Positions 35,406-44,823 are shown, numbered from the stretch's first letter. The stretch: 64,000 nucleotides of DNA from Halobaculum rubrum (GCF_019880225.1 NZ_CP082284.1:248001-312000); one strand, 5' to 3'. Translations and numbers: made by a program. The notes: generated by a model not told the origin, from the letters alone.

Positions 35406-36739
35406 CTACTCTGAGAAAACTTCCCTCAACAAAGCTATCTCCATATCATAAAGAGTATGTTTGAACTTGTCTCTCTTATGTACTCTCGTACCTTCTTCAT
35501 CAACGTACTGTTGTGCCGATTTCAACGCTGAGGCGACTTGCGGAATCTTATCCAGTATCTCCGCTTTCGATGCAGTCCCTAAGTCAATACTGACAGACGT
35601 GTCATCAAAAGCTACACGATGCTTCCGTTCGTTCATCAGGAAATCAGCTCTGTTCACGGCTGAGTTAGAGATCTTCGATTGCATCGTCTCAATCTTACCA
35701 GATGTCCCAAATCCACTCAGTGAAGTACTCTCAATGAACTGTTCATATTCATCTCTATCTCCCCTCATAAATAACAGCTCACAGGCTGTCTTGGAATTAC
35801 TGGCTTTACGGCCGATATTTGAGAGTGTTTCTAAGATACTTGGGTATTCTGCAAGTTCAATCCAGTATGATCCTGTAAGGCCGTACTCAATAGACGATGC
35901 CACTAGAAACTCTGCAGCCTCATCGTCAATATTCAATTCAGAAGACCGATTATAATAACTCCACAGAGGGTGTCGAGCGATACGGTATGACGGCCTTTGA
36001 CGCCATAGACTTATCTCGCTATTTAATTCTTCATCGCCTGTCGTAGGTGCGGTTCTAGTGAACTTCTGCTCCACTGCTACCCCCGAATCAGGATCTTCTG
36101 CAACGGGAACTCCACCGGTCGCAACCTGCTTCTTCATAGCATCAATGACCTCAGGGCCTAACTCCACGGCTTTATGAACGGAATCGAGAATGTCTTCTCG
36201 ATACTTCTCAATTCGATATTGTAGCATCTCCTCAACGTCTTCCCTGTTTGCGATTTTTTCCCCGAGCCAGATCTAAGATAGATCTCTCCGTTTCTCAGAT
36301 GTGTCGTGCTATCTTCTTGGATTTCCTTGCTGACTACCGCGGGAGGCTCAGCTACCTGTGATATTTGAATGGCAGCGAACCTTTTCCCATCATTCTCGAA
36401 TGTATGAATCGAGAAGTCAGGACTAGGCGAGAGATGGCTGGTTACTGTCTCTTGTAAGTTTGATTCGTCCATGTCGAACAAGTGCTTTCTACTATCACCT
36501 TCGTCACCTACCTTGCTTTCTGTGATACCAATGAGGTCACCCCCGTCGGTTACACCTACCAGAATGTATCGGGGAGACCTTGTGTGGACCGTGTTTGCAA
36601 TAGAGGCGATATCCTTGATGAATTCGGCTTTCTGATAGAGGACGCCACCAACGAAATAGTCCTCTTTGAAATCAATCCAATCCTGCTCATCAGCTCCTAC
36701 TTCAGTTAGCAGTTCGGTGAAGTCTTCCTTATTCATCAA
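35406..36739 (-). pseudogene. AlbA_2/Schlafen-like protein gene with a frameshift
   Basis: Two overlapping minus-strand frames make one protein of about 443 residues. Part 1 (36158-36739) has the AlbA_2 domain: W-I-D-F-K-E-D-Y, I-A-S-I-A-N-T, Y-I-L-V-G-V-T-D-G-G, and I-Y-L-R-S-G-S-G. There the frame changes; part 2 (35406-36227 frame) would continue G-E-K-I-A-N-R-E-D-V-E-E-M-L-Q-Y-R-I. One base is missing at a homopolymer (T6C4 at 36254-36263 on the plus strand). It may be a sequencing error, real decay, or programmed frameshifting. Family members are often nucleases or regulators in defence loci. Both copies of the element beyond the window would be needed to test it. Confidence 0.7.
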
Positions 36740-36822
36740 GTAAGTCGTATCATCTACGCTGTAATTATTGTTGATATTTCTCTGGAAACCCTATCGTACA
36801 CTTTCTGATAAAAATTCGGCAG

Positions 36823-37479
36823 TCAAAGACCGTACAGATCTGCACGCTGAGTAATTGCTCGCCTGATTGTCTTCCTCCCAGCGTCAAGTTCCTGGGCTGC
36901 TGCACGCTGACTCATCTCGTCGGTCGCGACCTGCTCCAGTACAGTAACGACGCGGTGGTAGTCGGCGCCCTCGATGAGCCGACCGTCGTCCTTCTCGAAC
37001 CCGAGCGGCGCCGGTCCGTGTCGATACTCGTCGGAGTCCTGGCGCGCGGCGATCCCCTCGCGGATGTTCTGACGCTTGATCCGCGCCTCCAGCTCGCCGA
37101 ACACTCCGAGCATCTGAAAGAGCGCGCGTTGATAGGGGTCTTCCTCGTCCGGTTTCATCACGAGCGACTCGGAGACGATGTGCAGCTCGACGCCGGCCTC
37201 GCGGAGTCGATCGGCGGTGCGTTCGAGGTCAGAGATCGAGCGGGCGACGCGCGACACCTCGTGGGCGATGACGGCGTCGATCTCGCCGGCTTCGGCGTCG
37301 GACATGAGCCGCTGGTAGGCGTCGCGGGCGGTGTTGGTGCCGCTCGACTTGTCGCGGTACACCTCGATGTCGGCGAGCGAGGCGCCGAGGGTGTCCTCTG
37401 CGTACTGCTGGGTTGAGGTGAGTTGGCGATCGAGGTTCTGCTTCGCGGTGGAAACGCGGGTGTAACAAGCGACGGTCAT
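36823..37479 (-). CDS. Small serine recombinase (resolvase/invertase type)
   Basis: A 218-residue protein from ATG 37477-37479. The N-terminal catalytic domain starts A-C-Y-T-R-V-S-T-A-K-Q-N-L-D-R-Q with nucleophile Ser10, then S-R-V-A-R-S-I-S-D-L (catalytic Arg region), a long E helix (Y-Q-R-A-L-F-Q-M-L-G-V-F-G-E-L-E), and a C-terminal helix-turn-helix (S-Q-R-A-A-A-Q-E-L-D-A-G-R-K-T-I). About 110 bp upstream of its start lies repeat R4; resolvases usually have their res site in that position. GC-rich although its neighbours are AT-rich. Confidence 0.9.
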   Translation of the reverse strand: MTVACYTRVSTAKQNLDRQLTSTQQYAEDTLGASLADIEVYRDKSSGTNTARDAYQRLMSDAEAGEIDAVIAHEVSRVARSISDLERTADRLREAGVELHIVSESLVMKPDEEDPYQRALFQMLGVFGELEARIKRQNIREGIAARQDSDEYRHGPAPLGFEKDDGRLIEGADYHRVVTVLEQVATDEMSQRAAAQELDAGRKTIRRAITQRADLYGL

Positions 37480-37590
37480 GCCCACCGCTACGCTGTCTTA
37501 ATGTCTAGTCTTTACGCCCAGTCTGGGCAGGTACTACAGTATTGATCTCAGGTGAGAATGGTCAGGCCGGTATCCACGCTCACCGCAAGT

Positions 37591-37651
37591 GTGCATACAA
37601 TCTACGTGCATACATCGAAGATTCCCGTGACATTGGCGTGCGACCCCGTGA
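37591..37651 (+). repeat. Cassette-border repeat R4, next to the serine recombinase
   Basis: GTGCATAC at 37591 and 37606 (15 bp apart), ATCGAAGATTCCC, GTGACATTGGCG, TGCGACCCCGTG. It is the best conserved copy and lies between the recombinase start and the end of the HTH gene. Candidate res site; it may also control the recombinase promoter. Confidence 0.85.
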
Positions 37652-37766
37652 TGCAGTTGATGTCGGACCCTCTGGTTGAGCCGTTCTGAGTAATTGGCTG
37701 CGATAGGAAAAGTACACTAAAACTGAGCCGCTTGCATAAGAGCAGCCTCAGATTTTAAACCAGTTC

Positions 37767-38192
37767 TTAGTCTGTAGCAGTAGAGTCCTCTTGTCTCAAC
37801 TCTCGCCCAATCTTTTTCTCTATTCTCTTAATATTAGTTTGGACGTTACCGGGAGAGTACCCGATCATTCGAGCGATTTCGGTTTGACCATATCCTCCCT
37901 CCTCATAGAGATATCGGATAATCGCCTGTGTCGGACTTAGATCGCCTCGGAACGCTAATTTGCTTATAGGGACCGGTGATCTACTTCTAACCGTCTTGTT
38001 TCTACCCGAATTATCGATGTCAACGAGATATTTGGTGGCAAGTTCTGACATCGCATCGCGTAATTCGGAATTATCGCCGTCGATTTTATCTACTACTTCT
38101 GATAGTTTCATTTCTCCTCCTTGCTCAAGAGTTTCAAGAATTTTTTTCTGCAAGTCGGCGCTGGCCATCAATCCTTTTTCGTTCATCGACAT
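37767..38192 (-). CDS. HTH regulator upstream of the restriction-modification genes
   Basis: A 141-residue protein from ATG 38190-38192 (another ATG at 38184-38186). The first half looks like a winged helix (K-I-L-E-T-L-E-Q-G-G-E-M-K-L-S-E-V-V-D-K-I), the second a sigma-like HTH (S-P-T-Q-A-I-I-R-Y-L-Y, then G-Y-G-Q-T-E-I-A-R-M-I-G-Y-S-P-G-N-V). It is divergent from the methyltransferase unit, so a control protein for it is a reasonable inference. Confidence 0.7.
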   Translation of the reverse strand: MSMNEKGLMASADLQKKILETLEQGGEMKLSEVVDKIDGDNSELRDAMSELATKYLVDIDNSGRNKTVRSRSPVPISKLAFRGDLSPTQAIIRYLYEEGGYGQTEIARMIGYSPGNVQTNIKRIEKKIGRELRQEDSTATD

Positions 38193-38276
38193 CAAAGGAA
38201 CTACCTACTAAGATACCACATTGTGGTAAGAGTTAATGCGAGGCAGCGAGTAGCCAGGCTCACTTGGGAGAGAAAA

Positions 38277-38447
38277 ATGACTGAGAGATGGAAAATAGAA
38301 CTAACGGAGGCGATAAAACAAATCGCGGAAGAGTTGCCGAGACTCACCGCGGAACTACGGGACCTCAACTGTCGGCCAGATGCCGAAAACCAGCTGGGGC
38401 AAACCGAAAACGACACCACTGACTCTCCCATTCGAGGAGATAACTAA
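38277..38447 (+). CDS. 56-residue small protein before the methyltransferase
   Basis: Starts at ATG 38277 and ends 3 bp before the methyltransferase start. The sequence is a predicted amphipathic helix (W-K-I-E-L-T-E-A-I-K-Q-I-A-E-E-L) with a polar tail. Close spacing suggests co-translation. Function unknown. Confidence 0.55.
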   Translation: MTERWKIELTEAIKQIAEELPRLTAELRDLNCRPDAENQLGQTENDTTDSPIRGDN

Positions 38448-38450
38448 TAC

Positions 38451-40133
38451 ATGGCTGAAAAGGACGACTCTCGAAATATCAAACCACGCTCAGATATTCC
38501 TGCAAGTGCTGATGAAATCATTGCTGGCGCTCCTGATCAGAATCTCAGCACCGATATCGCTGCTAATATTGTTGGAATGCGGAGCGCTCACTTCAGAAAG
38601 ATCGTTCGAGAGGGGCTCGGTGGGACTATCGGAAAGACGACCTCCTTCGAGACATTAGCGAAAGTATATGCACGGTCCCGACCTTCACCTTCTGTTCTCA
38701 CAGACAAGCACTTCACCACGGAGGAGGGTCAAACGGGCCTAATCGACTTGGTCGAATATCTTGAAGATCCGGCCGACCCACCGAATCAAAGCAGATGGTC
38801 TTCAGACGAATTTGAGACCAACCAGATTTTCCTTGGTTCCGTTTTCGATCATTTCTCACAGATCCCGTTGAACTCCATCCAATCTGTGATTACATCTCCC
38901 CCCTACTGGGGAATGAGAGTTTATTCAGAGGAGTTTGAGGTTCAGTGGTCAGACGGAACGGAGGTACCGTTTGGTGGGGAACAAACACCAGAAGATTACA
39001 TTCGACACACTCTTGAGCTTTTCCTCCGACTCAGACCAATTCTTACTGATTCAGCAACTATCTGGTGGAATGTAGGAGATGTTTATAACACCAGAACAGA
39101 AATCAGGGAAACTTCGATGGATCGGAAAAAAGCGGTCGTTAACAACGAAGAGCGCTCTTGGGCGAATCTGGATGCGAAGCGTGATTCATACGGACATGAA
39201 TACCTAAAAGATAAAGACCTCACGCTGATCCCATTTCGAATCGCACAGGGATTGCAGCGGTGTGGGTTTTATGCCCGATCTGTAATCACCTGGAGAAAAG
39301 AGAAAGTCGTCCCTGAAACAGTCAGCGATCGACCCACGACTGGGCACGAAAATCTGCTACTAATAAGCAATTCGAGTACTTACCAATTCAATGAGAAAAG
39401 GTGGAGAGAGGAAGAGAGAAAATCATTCGGAGGGCGTTCTCGACACGAAAATAAAGATCTGAGGACTGTATGGGAACTGGATCACATTAAAGGCGGGTTG
39501 AAGGAACAAGAAGCCGCGATTATCGACGAGCTGGGCAATATAATGGATGTCCTGTCAGAGACGAACAAAAAGGACACCTCAGAGATGTTACCGGCGGAAA
39601 CAGAGAAGCAACTTCAAGAGCGGCTGAAACAATTATTGGCCTTGCTCGCGGAAGAACGAGATAGCATTCAGCAATCGATACTGGATCCAGAAGAGCACGA
39701 AGTCGTCGCTAAACGGGATTCCCCGAACCACTTCTCAGAGGGAAGTGAATTAGAACGAAGCCCCTCTAACCAAGACCTGAGAAGAGGTCCGCCCGTCTGG
39801 TCTATGCCTGTTGCTGATGGGAAATATAAGCACGCAGCACCTTTCCCAGTTCAGTTACCAGCTCGATGCATCTTATTGAGCATTGCAAGGAGTGCTTCCG
39901 GGGATTCCGACCAAGAAGTAGTATATGACCCCTTCATGGGTTCAGGAACGACTGCTGTGGCGGCAGAGAATATCAAAAGACTGGACAGCGGATTTAACTT
40001 CTCTTGGATAGGGTCAGAAATCGTTCCTAAGTACAAGAAACTCGCGGAGGACCGTATCAGCCAGATGAGAACAGATGAAGACCCAGATGAATGGATCACG
40101 ATCGATCAGACTACGATGAAGGACTTCAGTTGA
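38451..40133 (+). CDS. DNA methyltransferase, beta class (N4C or N6A)
   Basis: A 560-residue methyltransferase. Motif IV is T-S-P-P-Y-W-G-M-R (about residue 150) and motif I is D-P-F-M-G-S-G-T-T (about 492), so the order IV before I puts it in the beta class. A 100-residue coiled-coil insert (about 340-430, K-E-Q-E-A-A-I-I-D-E-L and E-K-Q-L-Q-E-R-L-K-Q-L-L) could be a recognition spacer. Followed by McrB- and McrC-like genes on the same strand, it would protect self DNA in a LlaJI-like system. AT-rich compared with the rest. Confidence 0.88.
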   Translation: MAEKDDSRNIKPRSDIPASADEIIAGAPDQNLSTDIAANIVGMRSAHFRKIVREGLGGTIGKTTSFETLAKVYARSRPSPSVLTDKHFTTEEGQTGLIDLVEYLEDPADPPNQSRWSSDEFETNQIFLGSVFDHFSQIPLNSIQSVITSPPYWGMRVYSEEFEVQWSDGTEVPFGGEQTPEDYIRHTLELFLRLRPILTDSATIWWNVGDVYNTRTEIRETSMDRKKAVVNNEERSWANLDAKRDSYGHEYLKDKDLTLIPFRIAQGLQRCGFYARSVITWRKEKVVPETVSDRPTTGHENLLLISNSSTYQFNEKRWREEERKSFGGRSRHENKDLRTVWELDHIKGGLKEQEAAIIDELGNIMDVLSETNKKDTSEMLPAETEKQLQERLKQLLALLAEERDSIQQSILDPEEHEVVAKRDSPNHFSEGSELERSPSNQDLRRGPPVWSMPVADGKYKHAAPFPVQLPARCILLSIARSASGDSDQEVVYDPFMGSGTTAVAAENIKRLDSGFNFSWIGSEIVPKYKKLAEDRISQMRTDEDPDEWITIDQTTMKDFS

Positions 40134-40256
40134 GGAGATAGAAGCATATTTTTATTCTACAATATAGCTCCGGAATTAGTATAGGCATCTCACCGTATCC
40201 TTGAGCATCGGTTCGAAAGAACCAGGTCCCCACAAAGAAAGGAACCAGGAAGACGG

Positions 40257-41930
40257 ATGTCCAACGAGCATGAAGGGTCCTCCCCTCCCTATCATATCAG
40301 CCTGGATCGCCTGAAGAGTTCGGTCGAGAATCTGCTAGTACGTGCTAATAGATACGGACCAGCTACATATGTGACTTTCTGGTTCATCCTCAAGATGAGA
40401 GGGTTGAAACCTGGTGGGGACCGCGTCTTGATTAATGAGGAAAATGGAGAGCCTTTACTTGATCATCTACTGAGAGTCGAAGATCTAACAGACTATATCG
40501 ACGCTGACGATACTCCCTATTATGACATATTTGTGGGTGCAACTCGAAAAGAATCCGCTGACAAAAACTATTGGCAGAATAATATTGGAAATTTCTATCA
40601 GAACCAGAATGCATCTAACCCGGAGAAATGGCTCAATATAGAGGAGGTCGATGGGGAATATTACGCCTCTTATACCGACGAATTCGCCGATTATCTCGGA
40701 AGGGGAAAAGACGGATTCGCTCCAAAAGGAAAGCAGCTGGAAATCCCCCTTATCGATATGATGGCGTGGTACTTTCGGTATCGGTCCTTTGACAAAAAGC
40801 CGTCATACGATGAGCTGCTAGAAGAATTCACAAACGATCTCCATCTCAGCCAGATTGAGCTCAATCTGGTTTTTGACCGGTCAAACACAGATATTGATGG
40901 GCTATTTGAAGAGAACCTCCGTATGGGGGAGAAGAAGAAAGAGCTAGCAAGGTTCTTGGCGGATCATCTGGAAGAGCAGCAAAGCGGATACAGTGTTGAC
41001 ATTGAACCGAGCGAACAACCGGACAAATTCAGCGAACGAAAAAGAGATACGATAATTTACTCATCAAGGAACACAATGTATGACACATTTGATCCGTCAG
41101 TTGACCCGAGTGAGGATCTACATGATGCGGTTGTCGAGGACGGGAAACGAAATCTGATCCTCGTTGGACCGCCCGGAACTGGAAAAACCCACACTGCAAT
41201 ACGAACTGCGGAAAAGCTCGGTGAAGAGACCTTCTTCTTCCAATTCCATGAGTCATACACGTACGAGGACTTTGTTGAGTCATATGAACCGACGTTTAAG
41301 GGAGGAGAAATTGTCGGATTCGAACCGATACAGAAAGGCTTCATAAAGTCTTGCCAGAAAGCTCAGGAAATATCTGATGATAAGTATGTGTTTGTAGTTC
41401 TTGACGAAATCAACCGAGCGAAAGTATCCAGAGTATTTGGAGAACTGTTTTCTCTTATAGAATATCGAGAAGACATAACAGAAATGGATGTGAACTTGCA
41501 GACATTGTATTCAGGAGGATCTATCGTTGTTCCAGATAATCTAGTTATCATAGGTACCATGAACAATTTAGACAAGTCAACTGAAGATATTGAATTTGCA
41601 CTCAGACGTCGATTCTCTGAGATAGAAGTTCCACCGTCTACGAATCTACTAAGAGAGCTTCTGCGTGAACAGAGTGATTACGACTGGGAACAAGAAGAGA
41701 TAGACGAGTTAGCACGATTACTCAACATAGTCAACGAGAAAGGAGACTATCCACTCGGGCCTACGTATTTCAGAGGGATGCAAGGCATTGATGACTTATT
41801 GAAAGTCTATAGAAGAGAAATAAGGCCTTCAATAAAGCAGTATTTTGGAGAATATAGAGAAGAGCAACTCGAAACAGTAGATGGATTCTTCGAACTCGCC
41901 TCTGATTTGGAGCTGTCGGAGGACAGTTGA
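40257..41930 (+). CDS. McrB-like AAA+ NTPase, restriction subunit
   Basis: A 557-residue protein. The N-terminal 280 residues are a probable DNA-recognition domain (Y-W-Q-N-N-I-G-N-F-Y-Q-N-Q shows an adenine-rich helix). The C-terminal AAA+ core has Walker A G-P-P-G-T-G-K-T (about 303), Walker B F-V-V-L-D-E-I-N-R-A-K (about 379) and the McrB signature M-N-N-L-D-K-S (about 436), with arginine finger segment F-A-L-R-R-R-F. It would drive DNA translocation with the McrC-like partner whose gene overlaps by TGATG. Confidence 0.88.
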   Translation: MSNEHEGSSPPYHISLDRLKSSVENLLVRANRYGPATYVTFWFILKMRGLKPGGDRVLINEENGEPLLDHLLRVEDLTDYIDADDTPYYDIFVGATRKESADKNYWQNNIGNFYQNQNASNPEKWLNIEEVDGEYYASYTDEFADYLGRGKDGFAPKGKQLEIPLIDMMAWYFRYRSFDKKPSYDELLEEFTNDLHLSQIELNLVFDRSNTDIDGLFEENLRMGEKKKELARFLADHLEEQQSGYSVDIEPSEQPDKFSERKRDTIIYSSRNTMYDTFDPSVDPSEDLHDAVVEDGKRNLILVGPPGTGKTHTAIRTAEKLGEETFFFQFHESYTYEDFVESYEPTFKGGEIVGFEPIQKGFIKSCQKAQEISDDKYVFVVLDEINRAKVSRVFGELFSLIEYREDITEMDVNLQTLYSGGSIVVPDNLVIIGTMNNLDKSTEDIEFALRRRFSEIEVPPSTNLLRELLREQSDYDWEQEEIDELARLLNIVNEKGDYPLGPTYFRGMQGIDDLLKVYRREIRPSIKQYFGEYREEQLETVDGFFELASDLELSEDS

Positions 41931-43234
41931 TGAGTGGACTACAAAGCTACAAGATAGAATTCCCCCCTGGGGCCTCACGTCCATTAGTAGAAAACTGCTC
42001 AGACGATAGAAATCAGCTGTCAAGTGAATTCAACCCGTCAATATTACCTGACGACTATCAAGACTACCTTACATTAGAACTTAGCTCATCTGGGGAATAC
42101 AGGGCCAATACCGGACCATACGTGGGAATACTGTCGTGCAAGGATGGGTCATACCTCCCAATAAGACCAAAAACAGAGGTGGGGAACATGACATATTTCC
42201 TTCGCGAAAGCGGCAGAATTGCCCAAGATCTTGACACACCATTCGACGAAGATGTTCCCTATCAGACAGTGACAGACAACCTGATAGGAATGCGTGAATT
42301 GTATGTTCAACATTTTCTAAATCAACTGGACAAACTCAAGCGAGATGGTCTACTTAAGCAATCTATAGTAACAAGCATTGAATCTAGCCGAGTAGAGGGA
42401 CGAATAAATGTGAACAGATACAGCAAGAATATTCTCTCGGGGAAACCCAATAAAATACCTCAGTCCGTCAAAAGCCAAAGTATTGATAATATTCCAAATA
42501 TGTTCCTGAAGCTTGCACTCAGATACCTAATGAATATGAGGCTCATAGGGATTGATCGAAGAGAAATTGCAGATAGACTGGATTATTTTCGTCCCGTATC
42601 AGAGTTCGATAGATCGGCGAAAATAGACGAGATCAAAGCTCAGATTCGAGAAGTAATTGCAGAGAACGAACTCCCGCCGTCCCGGTCATATTATTATCCC
42701 CCTCTTGATTCTGCTTTACTCATCCTTGACCAGAGCGGGATAACAGTTGATAAAATCGTGGATAGCAAGGCCCAGAGTTTTATGTTTAATATGCAAAGTG
42801 CATTTGAAGACTACATACGTAGAACTGTTCGGCGCCTTCTCAAGCCAAAAGGCTACGATGTTTACAACGGTGTCAGCCAGGCACATAGATTAGACCTATA
42901 TGATTCTCAAAGTTACAGCCGTTTACCTCTAGAACCAGATATTTTGGTAGCTGACGGAATGAACAATATCGGCGTGATCGACGTTAAGTACAAAGATGAA
43001 TTATCAAGCTCCGACCATTATCAGATTTGGACTTACAAGCAACAATACGATGTAGAATTAGCAGCGTTCGTGTCTATACCAAAGAATCCCTCACAGAGAC
43101 TCGACGTAGAAAAATACAATCGTAATGGGTCTGGCAATCAGATCTCGAATTTCCGCTTCTGGTTGGGAGACTTTAGTGCGTCTGAAAACTCTCTTTCTGA
43201 ATTTTTGAGCAACTCCGAAGCAGTAGGCCCGTAG
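41930..43234 (+). CDS. McrC-like nuclease subunit
   Basis: A 434-residue protein, ATG 41930 overlapping the McrB stop. The N-terminal domain (Y-V-G-I-L-S-C-K-D-G, L-P-I-R-P-K) is a McrC-type DUF2357-like region. The C-terminus has a PD-(D/E)XK site: E-P-D-I-L-V-A-D-G then I-G-V-I-D-V-K-Y-K (about 337-355), followed by Y-Q-I-W-T-Y-K-Q-Q-Y. With the McrB-like subunit it would form the endonuclease. Confidence 0.85.
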   Translation: MSGLQSYKIEFPPGASRPLVENCSDDRNQLSSEFNPSILPDDYQDYLTLELSSSGEYRANTGPYVGILSCKDGSYLPIRPKTEVGNMTYFLRESGRIAQDLDTPFDEDVPYQTVTDNLIGMRELYVQHFLNQLDKLKRDGLLKQSIVTSIESSRVEGRINVNRYSKNILSGKPNKIPQSVKSQSIDNIPNMFLKLALRYLMNMRLIGIDRREIADRLDYFRPVSEFDRSAKIDEIKAQIREVIAENELPPSRSYYYPPLDSALLILDQSGITVDKIVDSKAQSFMFNMQSAFEDYIRRTVRRLLKPKGYDVYNGVSQAHRLDLYDSQSYSRLPLEPDILVADGMNNIGVIDVKYKDELSSSDHYQIWTYKQQYDVELAAFVSIPKNPSQRLDVEKYNRNGSGNQISNFRFWLGDFSASENSLSEFLSNSEAVGP

Positions 43235-43419
43235 GCAGATCTCAACGGAACAGCGACCAGAGTTGATTACCGTTTGGAGCTTAGCGGGTGAAGTCTATAG
43301 AATTCCAATTGTGAGTCGGTTCACTTCCACCGCTAATCCCCCGCCCGCATCCGGGTGCATTTCACTTTCACTCTGCCCATGGCTCGCTTCTAATACCAGA
43401 CCGTGTCGCTAATGAATTG

Positions 43420-43776
43420 ATGTCAGGAACAACCGAGAACCGGGGGACGTTCACGCACGTCCAAGGCGAACTCGCGTGGACTATCGCCGAACAACGCTCC
43501 CCGAGCGAAGCGATCACTCTGACCCGCCACCTCACAGAAGCCGACGAAGGCCGGTACGAACTACTCGGACTCATCAACGAGTGCGAGGTCGCTCTCTACT
43601 GGGACTACTTCTGGAACCACGTCGTCGCCGCGAACTTCGACGAAACCGGCGTCGACGATCTCGCCCGGGATACTCCTGAGGAGATCCGGTACACCGGACT
43701 CGGCGCGTACTTCGCCGAAGTTGAACTCGACGACTGGGACTGGATCCACCCCCGTCACCAATGGCACGCGGAGTGA
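43420..43776 (+). CDS. Conserved-looking small protein before the Orc1/Cdc6 gene
   Basis: A 118-residue acidic protein (W-T-I-A-E-Q-R-S-P-S-E-A-I-T-L-T-R-H, later Y-E-L-L-G-L-I-N-E-C-E-V-A-L-Y-W-D-Y-F-W). The first part could be a small wHTH, but this is not clear. GC returns to high here. Its end overlaps the Orc1/Cdc6 gene, so they form an operon. Confidence 0.6.
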   Translation: MSGTTENRGTFTHVQGELAWTIAEQRSPSEAITLTRHLTEADEGRYELLGLINECEVALYWDYFWNHVVAANFDETGVDDLARDTPEEIRYTGLGAYFAEVELDDWDWIHPRHQWHAE

Positions 43777-44774
43777 CCGCGTCGGTCCCGCGGGTCCTGG
43801 AACTCGACCGCGTCCCGGAACGGATGCCCCACAGGGACGCCACGCTCGGCCAGTTGGCGAACGCTCTCGACCCGCTCCGCTCGGACCGACCAGCGTACCC
43901 GATCTGTCTCTCCGGCCCGACCGGCGCCGGCAAGACGGCCGTCTCTCAGTTTGCCGTCGGAGAACTCCGCCGAGAGACGGCGGTGAACACTGCGCACGTC
44001 GACTGTCTCCGAACACGCTCGCGGGCCGCGATACTGCAAGAGGCGCTCGTCGATGCCGGACTCAAGACACGGTCGTCGCCGAAGGCGGACGCCGCATCGT
44101 CGTACCTCGCGCAGATGGAGGACGCCGACGCGCCGCTCGTCCTCACGCTCGACGAGGCGGAACACATCGAGGACGAGCACCTCCCGCACGTCCTCTTCGA
44201 GGCGGAGGGCGTGACGCCGATATTCGTCGTCCACGAGTACGAGCGGTTCGCGGCGCGCCTCGACGCCGCGACGGCGTCGCGGCTCCGCACCGGCCCGCAT
44301 ATCGAACTGAGCCGGTACAGTCAGTCGGAACTCGTTGACATCCTCCAGGCACGCGTCGACGCGGGCGACCTCTCCGGGATCACGGGCGGGACGCTGGAAC
44401 TGATCGCGGACACCGCCGCCGGAAACGCGCGGGAGGCGATCTCGATCCTCCGGGAGGCCTACGTTGAGGGGAAGACCCGCGACGAACGGGTCACGCCGGC
44501 GTTGATCGCCGACGTTCGCGAACCAGCGATGGAGTCGATCCGGCGATACAACGTCGAGCGCCTGGACACGCCGCATCGACTACTGAAGCACATGATCGAC
44601 GACGCGGGCGAGATCCGGGCCGGGGAGTTGGCAGACCTCTTCGAGGCGGAGTACCCGGACGCGAACGGTCGCGACCGTCGCCGGTATCTGAACGTCCTCG
44701 TTCGCTACGGGTGTATCCGGAAGCAGGGGAGTGGGCGGGGAACGCGGTATCTCTCAATTGGAGCCACTGAATAG
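43761..44774 (+). CDS. Orc1/Cdc6-like replication initiator ATPase
   Basis: A 337-residue AAA+ protein (ATG 43761, or GTG 43773 giving a GTGA overlap with the gene before it). Walker A is S-G-P-T-G-A-G-K-T, Walker B is V-L-T-L-D-E-A-E-H, followed by sensor and lid segments, with a C-terminal winged helix (L-N-V-L-V-R-Y-G-C-I-R-K). Such orphan Orc1/Cdc6 proteins are frequent on haloarchaeal plasmids where they start replication or regulate locally. It gives this element a second possible replication system beside the Rep-like protein. Confidence 0.85.
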   Translation: MARGVTASVPRVLELDRVPERMPHRDATLGQLANALDPLRSDRPAYPICLSGPTGAGKTAVSQFAVGELRRETAVNTAHVDCLRTRSRAAILQEALVDAGLKTRSSPKADAASSYLAQMEDADAPLVLTLDEAEHIEDEHLPHVLFEAEGVTPIFVVHEYERFAARLDAATASRLRTGPHIELSRYSQSELVDILQARVDAGDLSGITGGTLELIADTAAGNAREAISILREAYVEGKTRDERVTPALIADVREPAMESIRRYNVERLDTPHRLLKHMIDDAGEIRAGELADLFEAEYPDANGRDRRRYLNVLVRYGCIRKQGSGRGTRYLSIGATE

Positions 44775-44782
44775 CGGGCAAT

Positions 44783-44823
44783 CCGGCTCCAGAGAAACCT
44801 CGAAATTGAAACCCACTGGATGA
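44783..44823. promoter_or_regulatory. Possible Orc-binding half sites after the Orc1/Cdc6 gene
   Basis: CTCCAGAGAAAC and, in inverted orientation about 12 bp away, CATCCAGTGGGTTTC recall the haloarchaeal ORB core (TCCAGTGGAAAC) but each has mismatches. The 130-bp gap (44775-44905) has no gene. Weak evidence. Confidence 0.3.

Noticed and set aside
36823-37479. Serine recombinase as a Tn3-type transposon resolvase
   Set aside because: No large transposase gene and no long terminal inverted repeats nearby; IS200/605-type TnpB partner is also missing.
26161-37651. CRISPR array idea for the GTGCATAC repeats
   Set aside because: Only four widely spaced copies with genes between them and no short regular spacers or cas genes.
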